This document shows positions 8,612-18,365 of a stretch of DNA of 64,000 nucleotides, piece after piece; within the stretch, counting starts at the first letter, position 1; every line of letters begins with the position of its first letter. A model generated the notes under the pieces. It had not been told where the DNA came from, ran no database searches, and saw only the letters and a list, made by a program, of their open reading frames with translations. Source of the DNA: Tenacibaculum tangerinum. GTDB lineage: Bacteria > Bacteroidota > Bacteroidia > Flavobacteriales > Flavobacteriaceae. Location of the stretch: assembly GCF_029853675.1 (NCBI RefSeq), contig NZ_CP122539.1, positions 2,995,001 through 3,059,000 of the forward strand, read 5' to 3'. The position numbers and the translations under genes are program-made.

Positions 8612-9592
8612 ATGAGAAAAAGAATTACATATTCGTTACTTTTAGTATTGTTAATCAGTACTAAGAGTATTGCACAAGAAACATTACCAATTTATGCCGA
8701 TTATTTGTCTGACAATGTATATTTGTTACACCCTGCAGCGGCTGGTATTGGCGATTGTGGAAAAATACGGTTAACAGCTCGCCAACAATGGTTAGGGGTC
8801 GATGATGCCCCTGCTTTACAAACAGCAAGTTTTCATGCAAAATTAGATGAGTACAGTAATACAGGGCTTGGTGTTATACTTTTTAACGATAAAAACGGGT
8901 ATCATTCTCAAAAAGGTATTCAGGGTACCTATGCATACCATATTGATATGGGGAACGAAAACCTTTTTAATCAATTATCTTTTGGATTGTCTTTTTCTGT
9001 TGTTCAGAATGAAAGAGATCAAAGAACATTTGTAAACGATCCTGCCGTAAGTCAGGTTATTGAAAGTGATTTTTATTTCAATGCCGATTTTGGTATGGCG
9101 TATCATAAAAATGGATTGTCTTCATACTTTACCGTGAAAAACGTATTCTTGTCAGCAAAAAATAACTTAAATCAAAATTTTGAATCTTTCAATCTAAGAA
9201 ATTATATATTGGGAGGAGGTTATTTTTTTGGAGACAGAGAAAAACTACAGTTTGAGCCCTCATTTATGTTTCAGTACAAGGAACAAACGGCAGAAAAGAT
9301 TGCAGATGTGAACTTTAAAGTGTACAAAACCTTGAGTGAAACGCAATTATGGGCAGCATTATCGTATAGAAGAAGTTTTGATGGAAATGTATTTGGAGAA
9401 GCTCAATATATAACACCCATAGTTGGGGTTAATTATAAAAACTGGATGTTTGCTTATACCTATACACAGCAAACTGGCGATATTGTTTTTTCAAACGGAG
9501 GTTTTCATCAATTATCTTTAGGAATAAATTTGTTTTGTACAAAAAGAAGAGCGGCTGCTTGTCCTAATATCAACGGAAGTTTTACCTATTAA
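8612..9592 (+). CDS. PorP/SprF-family type IX secretion-associated outer membrane protein
   Basis: Outer membrane beta-barrel of 326 residues with a signal peptide ending near IAQE. The family hallmark follows at once: YLSDNVYLLHPAAAGIGDCG, then LTARQQWLGVDDAPALQT. PorP/SprF proteins help anchor or secrete type IX substrates such as adhesins. A large adhesin usually lies next to sprF-type genes, but none is present here, so this is a stand-alone copy. A TATATTTG box at 8577-8584 may be its promoter. Confidence 0.9.
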   Translation: MRKRITYSLLLVLLISTKSIAQETLPIYADYLSDNVYLLHPAAAGIGDCGKIRLTARQQWLGVDDAPALQTASFHAKLDEYSNTGLGVILFNDKNGYHSQKGIQGTYAYHIDMGNENLFNQLSFGLSFSVVQNERDQRTFVNDPAVSQVIESDFYFNADFGMAYHKNGLSSYFTVKNVFLSAKNNLNQNFESFNLRNYILGGGYFFGDREKLQFEPSFMFQYKEQTAEKIADVNFKVYKTLSETQLWAALSYRRSFDGNVFGEAQYITPIVGVNYKNWMFAYTYTQQTGDIVFSNGGFHQLSLGINLFCTKRRAAACPNINGSFTY

Positions 9593-9648
9593 TACGATGG
9601 CATTGCCTTTGTAAACGTATTACACAGATAATGAGAATGAATTTATTA

Positions 9649-10443
9649 TTAAAAATCTAAGAAGCTAATCTTGCTGTTCTCATACTCTTTCAGCATAGCT
9701 TTTAAAACAGTGGTTTCTTTATTTATATAGAAGGTAGTGTTAGCTCTTTCAGAACTATTATTAAGTAGGTTTTGATTTGATAAAACATTTTTCACCTGTC
9801 TGGCTACAGCTTCACCAGAATCGATAATTGTTATATTTTTTCCTGCTATTTTCTGTATTTGAGGAAGTAAGTAAGGATAGTGTGTACAGCCTAAAACAAT
9901 ATAGTCGCATTTTTTCTCTAGCATAGGAGTTAGGTATTTATGTAAGAGAGAAGTCATTTCATCAGAATACATTTTTCCATCTTCTATTAATTCAACCAGA
10001 CCTTCTCCAACTTGTTCTATAATCGTAATCTCATCACTTAAACTAGAGGCTGTTTTTTCAAATAATGCGCTATTTAAAGTGCCTTTTGTGGCAAGTATAC
10101 CAACTTTTCCTGTTTTAGTGTTTAAAGAAGCAGGTTTAATAGCTGGTTCAATTCCTATAAAAGGAATCGTGTATTCATTTCTTAGATATTGAATAGCATT
10201 TGTCGTTGCTGTATTACAAGCAACAACAATGATTTTAGCTCCTTTTTTAATCAGTAGCTCAGTATTTTTAATAGATAAATTAACTATTTCTTGTGTTGTT
10301 TTTTGACCGTAGGGCGCATTTTTACTATCAGATAAATAAATAGTATTTTCATTGGGTAGTAGATGGTGAATTTCTTTCCAAATAGAAGTGCCTCCAATTC
10401 CAGAGTCAAAAATACCAATAGGTTGTTTTAGGTTAATTTTCAT
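9649..10443 (-). CDS. murI: Glutamate racemase
   Basis: Cofactor-independent racemase of 264 residues that makes D-glutamate for peptidoglycan. It has the N-terminal IGIFDSGIGGTSIWKEI and the two catalytic cysteines in VVACNTATTNA and VLGCTHYPYLLPQI. It lies downstream of the two ompH genes and bamA on the same strand, a block often kept together in Bacteroidota. A terminator hairpin sits between it and ompH, so it may also have its own promoter or depend on read-through. Confidence 0.96.
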   Translation of the reverse strand: MKINLKQPIGIFDSGIGGTSIWKEIHHLLPNENTIYLSDSKNAPYGQKTTQEIVNLSIKNTELLIKKGAKIIVVACNTATTNAIQYLRNEYTIPFIGIEPAIKPASLNTKTGKVGILATKGTLNSALFEKTASSLSDEITIIEQVGEGLVELIEDGKMYSDEMTSLLHKYLTPMLEKKCDYIVLGCTHYPYLLPQIQKIAGKNITIIDSGEAVARQVKNVLSNQNLLNNSSERANTTFYINKETTVLKAMLKEYENSKISFLDF

Positions 10444-10460
10444 ACAGAAAACAAAAATAA

Positions 10461-10488
10461 AAATCCTGCTGTTTAAACAGCAGGATTT
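10461..10488 (-). terminator. Rho-independent terminator after ompH
   Basis: Perfect 14-base inverted repeat (aaatcctgctgttt and its complement) without a spacer. On the minus strand it is followed by a T-rich tract. It lies just after ompH and just before murI. Confidence 0.8.
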
Positions 10489-10514
10489 CGATATAAAATA
10501 TATTAATATTATTC

Positions 10515-11024
10515 TTAGAAGCCTAATTTAGCTCTTACTGCATCGTAAATATCTTCTCCTTTGTCGTAAACGATTAGACCTTTACCAGGAGCAGCATCAA
10601 GTACATAAATAATTCCTTTTTCAGCAGCTACAGCTTTAATAGCTTCTTCTGCTTTTTGCAAAATAGGAATGGTTTTTTCTTGATACTTCTTTTGCATTTC
10701 TTGACCAGCAGTTTGCTCAGCTTGCGCTATCTTTTGTCTGTCTTGTTGAACTTCGATAGCTCTTTTTTGGTTTACTTCTTGTGTTTGACTTTTACCTTCA
10801 GCTTCATATTTTTTCATTTTAGCCTCTAGTTTTTTGTACATAGTCTCAATATCGTCACGGTAGGTTTTATTAAGCTTTTCTAATTCTGCTTTCATAGCTT
10901 TTGTAGCAGGCATTTCAGCTAATAATTTATCAGTGTTAATATGTGCAGTTTTTTGTGCATTTGCCACACCACCTAATCCAATCGTAAAAATTGCAACTAA
11001 TAATAACGTTTTTAAATGTTTCAT
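10515..11024 (-). CDS. ompH: OmpH/Skp-family periplasmic chaperone
   Basis: Skp-like chaperone of 169 residues that escorts outer membrane proteins across the periplasm. A signal peptide ends near NAQK. It is followed by AHINTDKLLAEMPATKAMKA, a long charged coiled coil (about residues 45-125) and a C-terminal strand region ending VRAKLGF. A longer paralogue and bamA lie directly upstream on the same strand, consistent with a shared outer-membrane assembly operon. Confidence 0.92.
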   Translation of the reverse strand: MKHLKTLLLVAIFTIGLGGVANAQKTAHINTDKLLAEMPATKAMKAELEKLNKTYRDDIETMYKKLEAKMKKYEAEGKSQTQEVNQKRAIEVQQDRQKIAQAEQTAGQEMQKKYQEKTIPILQKAEEAIKAVAAEKGIIYVLDAAPGKGLIVYDKGEDIYDAVRAKLGF

Positions 11025-11061
11025 CTTTGTTTAATTTAATTTAATGTTCTTTATTCTTGAT

Positions 11062-11865
11062 TTATTTGTCCTTACTTGTGTCTTCTTCTTTTTTCTTTCT
11101 AGCTTCTTGTTGCGCCTTTAACAGTGCTTCTCTTTTCTCTTGCAACAGTTTTCTTTTTTCGGCTCTTTCTTTTAAACGTTGTTTTCTTTTTTCTTCAATT
11201 TGTTTAATTTTAGCAAGCCTATCTGCCTCTTTCTTATCCTTCAATTCATTTTTCTTGGCAATTTTTTCTTTTCGAGCTTCACTTAAATTGTCGTCTTTAA
11301 GTAATTCTTTTTTAGCATTAATTTTATCCTTTTTAGCTTGCTTCTTTTGGTCGATATTAATCATTTGTACAACGAGGTCGCTAATATCGTGTTTTTTGTT
11401 GGAATACAACATAACCAAGTCGCTCGATTTATCGAAAACGAAATCATATTTTTTTCTAGAAGCAATAGTTTGTACAGCGTTGTAAACTTGATCTTGTACA
11501 GGTTTTACTAACTGCTTTCTCAGATTGTACATATCGCCATTCGGACCAAAATATAGAGACTCTAATCTTCTAAGAGATTCTTGCTTTATATTAATATCTT
11601 CTTCGCGCTCTTCTATGAGTTCTTTTGTTAAAATAGCTTTTTCATTAGCTAAATCTGTTTTTAAAACTTCTATTGCACGAGCTTCCTTATCTAGTTTCGT
11701 TTTCCATCTTTCAACTTTTGAATCTAGAGAATTTTGTGCATCCATATATGCGGGAATATTCTGAAGAATATACTCCATGTCAATGTATGCAATACGTTGG
11801 TTTTTTTGGGCAACAGCGATACTGGCTAAAAGTAAAAGAACGATCGATAAAATATTTTTTTTCAT
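11062..11865 (-). CDS. OmpH/Skp-family protein with long charged tail
   Basis: Second Skp-like protein. The frame opens 11 codons upstream, but MKKNILSIVLLLLASIAVAQ is a clean signal peptide, so the start was set at 11865, giving 267 residues. The Skp core (RIAYIDMEYILQNIPAY through the coiled coil to YDFVFDKSSDLVMLY) covers roughly residues 20-165. It is followed by about 90 residues almost entirely of K, E, R and Q, predicted to be helical. This tail is unusual against the 160-170 residue norm. It lies between bamA and the shorter ompH. Confidence 0.9.
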   Translation of the reverse strand: MKKNILSIVLLLLASIAVAQKNQRIAYIDMEYILQNIPAYMDAQNSLDSKVERWKTKLDKEARAIEVLKTDLANEKAILTKELIEEREEDINIKQESLRRLESLYFGPNGDMYNLRKQLVKPVQDQVYNAVQTIASRKKYDFVFDKSSDLVMLYSNKKHDISDLVVQMINIDQKKQAKKDKINAKKELLKDDNLSEARKEKIAKKNELKDKKEADRLAKIKQIEEKRKQRLKERAEKRKLLQEKREALLKAQQEARKKKEEDTSKDK

Positions 11866-11926
11866 CTTGTATAATGTATTTAGAAAAAACCGTGCCAAAA
11901 CCGAAACCTATGATAAATGAATGATT

Positions 11927-14470
11927 TTAGAACTGTCTTCCAATTATAAAATGCGTTTGCCAACCAGATTTTTCGGTGAATCCTGGTAACGGATCGAAAC
12001 CATGTGCGAAATCAATACCTAGCAATCCAAATGCAGGCATAAATATGCGAACACCTAACCCAGCAGAACGTTTTAATTTAAACGGATTAAAATCGCTAAA
12101 ATTGTCATAAGAATTACCCGCTTCTAAAAATCCTAATGTATAAATAGAAGCAGAAGGTTTATCGGTAATAGAATAGCGTAACTCTAACTGGAACTTGTTA
12201 TAGATAGCCCCTCCATCGATTGATGATATTCGGTTGTTTTCATATCCTCTTAAACCAACAATTTCTCGTCCGTCTAATTGTCCTTGTGCGATACCATCAC
12301 CCCCAACAAAATACCTTTCTACAGGGGTTAATCCAAGTTTGTCATTATATTTTCCTAAATAACCCATTTCAAAATTAGACATTAAAACTAATTTATTAGC
12401 GAGTGAGGTATACCACTTTCCTTTTGCCGCGATTTTGTAGTATTCTAACCATTTGTATTTTTCGGCTAAATAATCTTGTCTTTCGTCTGGAGTTAGGTTG
12501 TCAGGTTCAGTGTAGTCTTTTCCGTTTACTAACGAGTACGGAAAAGTAGCTTTTGCTCTTAAGGTAAATTCAGAACCATAGGTTGGAAAAATTAAACTAG
12601 GACCTGCAGAGTTACGACTAAATGATACGGTGTAAGCTAAGTTGTTCAAATCTCCTTCACTAAGAATGTCATTAGATGAACCTACACGATACCCATAATT
12701 TTGTAATTCAATTCTTTGAAAACTAATGCTTTGTGCAAGGGTAAAATAGTCATCAGGCCATTTTAAACGCTTTCCTAGACCGATTGTAGCTCCAATAATA
12801 CCCAAACTTTCGTTTTTATTTACCTCATTGGTTGTAAAATCAAAACGGTATTGATTTGATAGGTATACAGAAAAAGACAATGATTGTGGTGTTTTACCTC
12901 CTAGCCATGGCTCGCTAAACGAAAAGCTATAGGTGTTGAATGTTCTACTTGCTTGAAGTCGTAGAGATAAACTTTGTCCATCTCCCATTGGCAATGGTTT
13001 GTAGGCTTCTTTATTAAAGAGGTTTCTGATAGAAAAATTATTAAAAGAAAGTCCTAAGGTACCAATAAAAGATCCACCACCATAACCACCTTGTAATTCA
13101 ATTTGGCTTCCGCCCTTTTCAACCACAGAAAATTCAATATCTGCTGTTTTATCTTGATAATTAGGTTTAACATCAGGAGTTACATTCGCATCGAAGAAAC
13201 CTAACTGTCCGATTTCACGAATCGATCGTATAATATTTTCACGACTAAACAAGTCGCCAGGTTTTACGCGTAACTCTCTGTAAATTACATGATCGTTTGT
13301 TTTATCGTTTCCAGCGACAGATACTTTTTTAATCGTAGCAGGATCATCTTCTCTAATACGAACTTCAACGGTAATAGAGTCATTTTCTACTTTAGTTTCT
13401 ACAGCGTTTATTTGAGAAAATAGGTACCCATTGTTGTGATATAATGTTTGGATATCTTGTGAAGATGGGGTTCCATCACCAGAAATTCGTTCTTTTAAAA
13501 CTTTTCCGTTGTAAATATCACCTTTCTCAATTCGCAACATGTTGCTTAACTGTTCGTCTGTATACCTTTTGTTTCCAATAAAAAGAATTTCATCGAAACG
13601 GTATTGGCGACCTTCTTCTACTTTGATTTCAAGATTAATTGTATTGTCATCGTTCCAAACTACCTTGTCAGATAAAATTCTGGCATCTCGGTATCCGTTC
13701 TCGCTATATTTTTCAAGAATACTATTTAAGTCTTCTTTATAATCGTTTAAAATGTATTTTGAAGTTTTCCAGAAACGACCAAAAACCTTACGTTTGGTAT
13801 TTTTCATGGCGCCTCTTAAGGTAGCGTCAGACATTGCTTCGTTTCCAGTAAAGTTAATTTCTTTAATTTTTATACGTTCACCTCTATCTATAAAAATAGA
13901 CATGCTAACTGTGTTTACATCAGAAGTGTCTTTTTTGGTATCTAATGAAACTTTTGTTTTTAAGAAACCTTTATCAGTATATTTTTTCTGAATATAGTTA
14001 CGTGTAGTTACGATAAGGTTGTCGGTAACCATTACACCTTTTTTTAATTCGGTTTCTTTTTTAATTTCTTTGACTTGAGATTTTTTTACCCCCGAGATAG
14101 TAACATCAGTTAACTGCGGTAATTCGGTAACATCGAACTGTAGATATACTGTTTCTCCATCGCGTTTAGATAAGTATACGTCTACTTCACTAAACTGTTT
14201 GCTTTCGTATAGTTTTTTAATAGCACTTGTAAGTTTGTCTCCTGGTAGTTTTACAGGTTGTCCTTGTGCCAAGCCAGTATATACTCTTACTGTTTGTTCA
14301 CTAAATTTTTGTAAACCAGTTATTGTTATACCTCCTAAAATATATTCTTTTCCTTTTTCATAAGAAATAATATTAGTGGTAGTACTGTCTTTAGGAATTG
14401 TGTTTTGTGCTTGCGTACTCACCGAAAAAACGGCGATAAAATATACTAGTAAATACGAATATTTATTCAT
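11927..14470 (-). CDS. bamA: BamA outer membrane assembly factor
   Basis: Essential insertase for outer membrane proteins, 847 residues from the chosen start. A signal peptide ends near STQAQ, a series of POTRA repeats covers about residues 40-430 (for example LGGITITGLQKFSEQTVRV and FTGNEAMSDATLRGAM), and the C-terminal barrel includes YFVGGDGIAQGQL and GLRGYENN and ends IIGRQF. The frame extends 10 codons upstream. MNKYSYLLVYF starts the signal peptide, and this start overlaps the end of uppS by 8 bases, suggesting translational coupling. Confidence 0.95.
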   Translation of the reverse strand: MNKYSYLLVYFIAVFSVSTQAQNTIPKDSTTTNIISYEKGKEYILGGITITGLQKFSEQTVRVYTGLAQGQPVKLPGDKLTSAIKKLYESKQFSEVDVYLSKRDGETVYLQFDVTELPQLTDVTISGVKKSQVKEIKKETELKKGVMVTDNLIVTTRNYIQKKYTDKGFLKTKVSLDTKKDTSDVNTVSMSIFIDRGERIKIKEINFTGNEAMSDATLRGAMKNTKRKVFGRFWKTSKYILNDYKEDLNSILEKYSENGYRDARILSDKVVWNDDNTINLEIKVEEGRQYRFDEILFIGNKRYTDEQLSNMLRIEKGDIYNGKVLKERISGDGTPSSQDIQTLYHNNGYLFSQINAVETKVENDSITVEVRIREDDPATIKKVSVAGNDKTNDHVIYRELRVKPGDLFSRENIIRSIREIGQLGFFDANVTPDVKPNYQDKTADIEFSVVEKGGSQIELQGGYGGGSFIGTLGLSFNNFSIRNLFNKEAYKPLPMGDGQSLSLRLQASRTFNTYSFSFSEPWLGGKTPQSLSFSVYLSNQYRFDFTTNEVNKNESLGIIGATIGLGKRLKWPDDYFTLAQSISFQRIELQNYGYRVGSSNDILSEGDLNNLAYTVSFSRNSAGPSLIFPTYGSEFTLRAKATFPYSLVNGKDYTEPDNLTPDERQDYLAEKYKWLEYYKIAAKGKWYTSLANKLVLMSNFEMGYLGKYNDKLGLTPVERYFVGGDGIAQGQLDGREIVGLRGYENNRISSIDGGAIYNKFQLELRYSITDKPSASIYTLGFLEAGNSYDNFSDFNPFKLKRSAGLGVRIFMPAFGLLGIDFAHGFDPLPGFTEKSGWQTHFIIGRQF

Positions 14471-15215
14471 TGGTCTCAATCTGTTCACTGGTTTTTCCAA
14501 ATCTTCTCTCTCTGTTTTGATAATCGATTATTGCATCGTAAAGATGTTGTTTTCTAAAATCTGGCCACAATACATCATCAAAATATAATTCAGCGTATGC
14601 TATTTGCCAAAGTAGATAATTGCTTATTCTTTGTTCTCCACTTGTGCGTATTAATAAATCAACATCGGGCAAATTAAACGTATATAAATGATTATTTATA
14701 ATTTTATCGTTGATTTTTTCAATTTCTATTTCTTTATTAACAACTTTTTTTGATATGTTTTTGATTGCGTTAACAATTTCTTCTCTAGAACCGTAACTTA
14801 AAGCAAAGGTTAATGTGAAATTGGTGTTGTTTTTAGTTGCGTCGATAACACTATTTAATACTTTTTGGGCATTGTTAGGCAAACTATCTATACTACCAAT
14901 AGCATTTATTTTTACATTTTTGCGTTGAAATTCTGGGAGTTCTTTTTTTAAGCTAGTTACTAATAAACTCATTAAAGCGTCTACTTCAAGTTTTGGGCGA
15001 CTCCAATTCTCAGTAGAAAATGCATAAAGTGTTAAAAATTTCACACCCAATTCTGAGGCTGTATCGGCAGTTTCTCTAATGGCTGTTAATGCATTTCGAT
15101 GACCAAAAACACGTTGCATCCCTTTACTCTTTGCCCACCTACCATTACCATCCATAATAATGGCTATATGGTTTGGTATATTTTGTAAGTTAATGCGTTG
15201 TAGTTTTTCGTTCAT
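14463..15215 (-). CDS. uppS: Isoprenyl transferase (undecaprenyl diphosphate synthase)
   Basis: Cis-prenyltransferase of 250 residues that makes undecaprenyl diphosphate, the lipid carrier for cell wall precursors. The signature IAIIMDGNGRWAKSKGM holds the magnesium-binding aspartate D22; further landmarks are LTLYAFSTENWSRP and DLLIRTSGEQRISNYLLWQ. The frame is open 26 codons upstream, inside the preceding gene, but MNEKLQRINLQNIPNHIAII is the family N-terminus. The start was therefore set at 15215, directly after the DUF6089 stop. Confidence 0.96.
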   Translation of the reverse strand: MNEKLQRINLQNIPNHIAIIMDGNGRWAKSKGMQRVFGHRNALTAIRETADTASELGVKFLTLYAFSTENWSRPKLEVDALMSLLVTSLKKELPEFQRKNVKINAIGSIDSLPNNAQKVLNSVIDATKNNTNFTLTFALSYGSREEIVNAIKNISKKVVNKEIEIEKINDKIINNHLYTFNLPDVDLLIRTSGEQRISNYLLWQIAYAELYFDDVLWPDFRKQHLYDAIIDYQNRERRFGKTSEQIETNE

Positions 15216-15217
15216 AT

Positions 15218-15907
15218 TTATTCTGCTATACCACCAAAACAAGGAGGTCTTCCAAAGGTGTACACCAAAGAAATACCAGTAAATACATACCAATCATTTC
15301 CATTACCTCCAAAGTTTAATGAGTCTATTTTGTCTGTTGTAAAGTCAATATCGTCTACCAATGTAAATCGTACACCTGTTTCAAAAGCTATTGCGAAATT
15401 ATCAGCTAATCTTCCTTTAATTCCTACTCCTACAGGTAAAGTGTACGAAAATGTACTTTTTAACAGTATGTTGTTGCTAGAGGCAGAAGGTTCTGGACTT
15501 CTGTAATTAAAAGCTGCAAATTCAGCTAAGATATAGGGGGTAAATGTACTCGTGTAATCGTTAATGTTATAATGAAAGAAATTAAATTCGACACCGGCGG
15601 CAAATTCGTGTATAGTATTAGAAAAGCTAAATTGTCCGCCAGGCCTATTTTTACGATAAGGGTTGTCGGCATTTTTATCATTACCAGAAACAGGGATGAA
15701 TGTATAGGTGCCTCGTAAAGCAATTCGAGGGTTTAAGTTGTATTTATACACTAAACCTCCAGCTATCTTATTTGGATAGATGTAATTGGTGCTACCTATA
15801 TCTCCTACATAATTCGATCCTCCAGCAAAAAAACCGACTTCGTGTGTTTGTGATTGTAAAGGTATTACAGCACAAGTTACTAATATTAATAAAATAAATT
15901 CTCTCAT
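15218..15907 (-). CDS. DUF6089-type outer membrane beta-barrel protein
   Basis: Envelope protein of 229 residues with a signal peptide (MREFILLILVTCAVIPLQSQ) followed by short alternating beta strands typical of an eight-stranded barrel, such as HEVGFFAGGSNYVGDIG and IALRGTYTFIPVSG. The family is known in Bacteroidota between nadK and uppS, as seen here; its function is not known to me. It ends 2 bases before the uppS start, so the genes are almost certainly co-transcribed. Confidence 0.85.
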   Translation of the reverse strand: MREFILLILVTCAVIPLQSQTHEVGFFAGGSNYVGDIGSTNYIYPNKIAGGLVYKYNLNPRIALRGTYTFIPVSGNDKNADNPYRKNRPGGQFSFSNTIHEFAAGVEFNFFHYNINDYTSTFTPYILAEFAAFNYRSPEPSASSNNILLKSTFSYTLPVGVGIKGRLADNFAIAFETGVRFTLVDDIDFTTDKIDSLNFGGNGNDWYVFTGISLVYTFGRPPCFGGIAE

Positions 15908-16002
15908 TGTGAAATAGCGTGCAAATATAGGGAATTGAATTTGCTTTAAAAAGTTAATAATCTGTCTTTTTGATTAACTTTTTTTTTAGAGATTTATTGT
16001 AA

Positions 16003-16899
16003 TTATAACGATTCGTTTCGTGTATCTTCTCCCCATAAAAGTTTTCCTCGTAAAGTATTTAAGTAAGATTGATTTTTTGGAACAATAGTTTTTATACTAA
16101 ATGGTGCTTTTTGAATTTTTATTTTCGTTTCTAAAGAAACTGTGGCGATACGAGAATCTAAAGAAATTAAAAAGTCTTTCTCACGAGCACTCACTTCAAG
16201 GTGAATGTCTGTATTATCAGGTATCACCATCGGTCTGGCATTTAAGTTATGTGGTGCTATAGGAGTGATTACAAAACTCTTCGAATCGGGTAAAATTACA
16301 GGGCCATCACAACTAAGTGAATATCCTGTAGAGCCCGTTGGAGTAGCTATTATCAGTCCGTCAGCCCAATAGTTGGTCAAATATTCGTTGTTTAAATAAG
16401 TTTTAATACCTATCATCGAGGTGGTATTTCTTCTGGCTATGGTTACCTCGTTAAGAGCGAAATTTAATTCAGAAAAATCTTTGGTAGCAGGTGATGTTTC
16501 TATTTGCAACAAAGAACGCTCTTGAATAGTGTATTCTTTTTCAAGCATTAAATTAACTGCCTCTTTAATTTGATCTTTTTGAATGGTAGCTAAGAAACCC
16601 AAACGCCCTGTGTTTATTCCCATAATAGGAATATTTAAGTTGCGAATGTAAGTAACAGCTCTTAAAATGGTGCCATCTCCACCTATGGTAAATAGTAAAT
16701 CAAACGTATCTGATAAATCGTTGTAATGCGAAAAGGTGGGGTATTTTTTATGAAGCGAATTGTTTTCTACAAATAAATTGTAAAATTGCTGTTCGAAGAA
16801 AACAACAATATTGTGCTTTTCTAATACAGTTAAAAGAATTTTTACTTCTTTTTCTGCTCGCATCGTATAAGCTTGTCCGTAAATAGCGACTTTTTTCAC
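16003..16899 (-). CDS. nadK: NAD kinase
   Basis: Phosphorylates NAD to NADP; 298 residues. The GGDGT motif at residues 73-77 contains the catalytic aspartate D75. NINTGRLGFLA-type glycines (IMGINTGRLGFLATI), NEVTI and TPTGSTGYSLSCDGPVILP form the rest of the active site. It stands upstream of DUF6089-uppS-bamA on the same strand, with a small gap to the CBS-domain gene. Confidence 0.96.
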   Translation of the reverse strand: MKKVAIYGQAYTMRAEKEVKILLTVLEKHNIVVFFEQQFYNLFVENNSLHKKYPTFSHYNDLSDTFDLLFTIGGDGTILRAVTYIRNLNIPIMGINTGRLGFLATIQKDQIKEAVNLMLEKEYTIQERSLLQIETSPATKDFSELNFALNEVTIARRNTTSMIGIKTYLNNEYLTNYWADGLIIATPTGSTGYSLSCDGPVILPDSKSFVITPIAPHNLNARPMVIPDNTDIHLEVSAREKDFLISLDSRIATVSLETKIKIQKAPFSIKTIVPKNQSYLNTLRGKLLWGEDTRNESL

Positions 16900-16930
16900 G
16901 TGTAAATACTGGTTTTAGTTGTTGAAAAAA

Positions 16931-17590
16931 TTACATATCTAAGTACCTTCTTAAATAAGCAGCTCTATCTTTTAATTCTTCTAAATAAAAATCATCTTCG
17001 TGTTGCGTAATCACATTGTAACCATACCTGCGAAATGTTTGAATAATTTCATTAACTTCTTCAGAAACAATTTTAAGTGTCACTTCAACGCTATTCATAT
17101 TTTCAGAAGAAATGTAAGCGCCTAATAATTTACCGTTATTGGTTTCAACTATTTGTGCTACTTGGCTCATAGAATAATCGGTTTTATTCCTATCAATAAT
17201 CAACGTATCACTTTCGTTATGTAAAAAAGGACTGTTGGCAAAGGCATCTAAAATATCACACAATTCATAATACCCAACGTACTGCATTTCTTTGTTAAGA
17301 ACAGGAATTAAGTTTGAGTCATTATCGGCAAATAATGCTATTAAATCAAGCAATGTAGCGTTCTCATCTGTGTAAAAGTGGTCTAACAAGTAAGAGTACT
17401 CACTAAGTGTACGATTTTTATTTTCAATTGTTTGAATATCACTTTCTGGCAAACAGCCTATTAATTTATTGTTTTCTACAACAGGTATATGAGTTATAGG
17501 TAAGTCTTTGCACAGATTCTGAGCGCTTCTAACCGTGCTGTTTAGCGTTAACGCTTTTATTTCTTTTAATATAAAATCATTGATTTTCAT
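16931..17590 (-). CDS. CBS-domain protein upstream of nadK
   Basis: Cytoplasmic protein of 219 residues with a tandem CBS pair over about residues 10-130 (ITHIPVVENNKLIGCLPESD, SNLIPVLNKEMQYVGYYEL). A C-terminal region of about 80 residues with ACT-like strand and helix alternation follows (SVEVTLKIVSEEVNEIIQTF). CBS pairs usually bind adenine nucleotides. Linkage to nadK, 31 bases apart, suggests a nucleotide-sensing role; this is inference. Confidence 0.85.
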   Translation of the reverse strand: MKINDFILKEIKALTLNSTVRSAQNLCKDLPITHIPVVENNKLIGCLPESDIQTIENKNRTLSEYSYLLDHFYTDENATLLDLIALFADNDSNLIPVLNKEMQYVGYYELCDILDAFANSPFLHNESDTLIIDRNKTDYSMSQVAQIVETNNGKLLGAYISSENMNSVEVTLKIVSEEVNEIIQTFRRYGYNVITQHEDDFYLEELKDRAAYLRRYLDM

Positions 17591-17624
17591 CAGTACGAAT
17601 ATAGTTTAAAATGTTGGAATGCGT

Positions 17625-17632
17625 TACCTTTG
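17625..17632 (+). promoter_or_regulatory. TAnnTTTG promoter box for pdxJ
   Basis: TACCTTTG fits the Bacteroidota minus-7 element and lies 17 bases before pdxJ. No clear upstream TTG was found at the preferred spacing. Confidence 0.45.
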
Positions 17633-17649
17633 CGGTCTAATTTTACAAT

Positions 17650-18363
17650 ATGACAAAGTTAAGCGTTAATATTAATAAAATAGCAACACTTCGTAATTCT
17701 AGAGGAGGAAATGTGCCTAATTTACTGCAAGTAGCAACCGATATACAAGAATTCGGTGCAGAAGGAATTACCATTCACCCAAGACCCGATGAACGTCATA
17801 TTCGGTATCAAGACGCCTATGATTTAAAGTCCATTGTAAATACCGAGTACAATATCGAAGGAAATCCGATAGCTAAATTCAAGCAAATGGTATTAGAAAT
17901 TAAACCAACGCAAGTAACCTTGGTGCCTGATAGTGTTGATCAAATTACCTCAAATGCTGGTTGGGATACGCTAACACACCAATCGTATTTGCAAGAAGTA
18001 ATTGCCGAATTTAAAAACGCAGGAATTCGAACTTCTATTTTTATTGATGCTGATTTAAAACTGATTGAAGCTGCTACAAAAACAGGAACGGATAGAATTG
18101 AATTGTATACCGAAGAATTTGCTACACAATACGAAAAAGGAAACAAAGAGGCGGTAAAACCGTATGCCGAAGCTGCTATTTTGGCAAATGAATTAGGATT
18201 GGGAGTAAACGCAGGGCATGATTTAAGTTTAGATAATATTCAATTTTTTAAACAACAGGTTCCTCATTTAGCCGAGGTGTCTATCGGGCATGCATTAATT
18301 TCTGAAAGTTTGTATTTAGGCTTAGAAAATGTGATAAATATGTATTTACACCGTTTGCAATAA
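17650..18363 (+). CDS. pdxJ: Pyridoxine 5'-phosphate synthase
   Basis: Condenses 1-deoxyxylulose 5-phosphate with 3-amino-1-hydroxyacetone phosphate to form pyridoxine 5'-phosphate. The 237-residue length is normal. Motifs seen are [15 protein letters not shown] at the N-terminus, [16 protein letters not shown] with active-site residues, [18 protein letters not shown], and [10 protein letters not shown] and [10 protein letters not shown] near the end. The next gene starts 2 bases after its stop. Its product serves the several PLP enzymes in the window. Confidence 0.96.
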   Translation: MTKLSVNINKIATLRNSRGGNVPNLLQVATDIQEFGAEGITIHPRPDERHIRYQDAYDLKSIVNTEYNIEGNPIAKFKQMVLEIKPTQVTLVPDSVDQITSNAGWDTLTHQSYLQEVIAEFKNAGIRTSIFIDADLKLIEAATKTGTDRIELYTEEFATQYEKGNKEAVKPYAEAAILANELGLGVNAGHDLSLDNIQFFKQQVPHLAEVSIGHALISESLYLGLENVINMYLHRLQ

Positions 18364-18365
18364 TT

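Noticed and set aside
11057..11485. A 142-residue open frame on the plus strand opposite the second OmpH gene
   Set aside because: It is a shadow of the lysine/glutamate-rich tail, giving a low-complexity F/S/L-rich translation with no domain.
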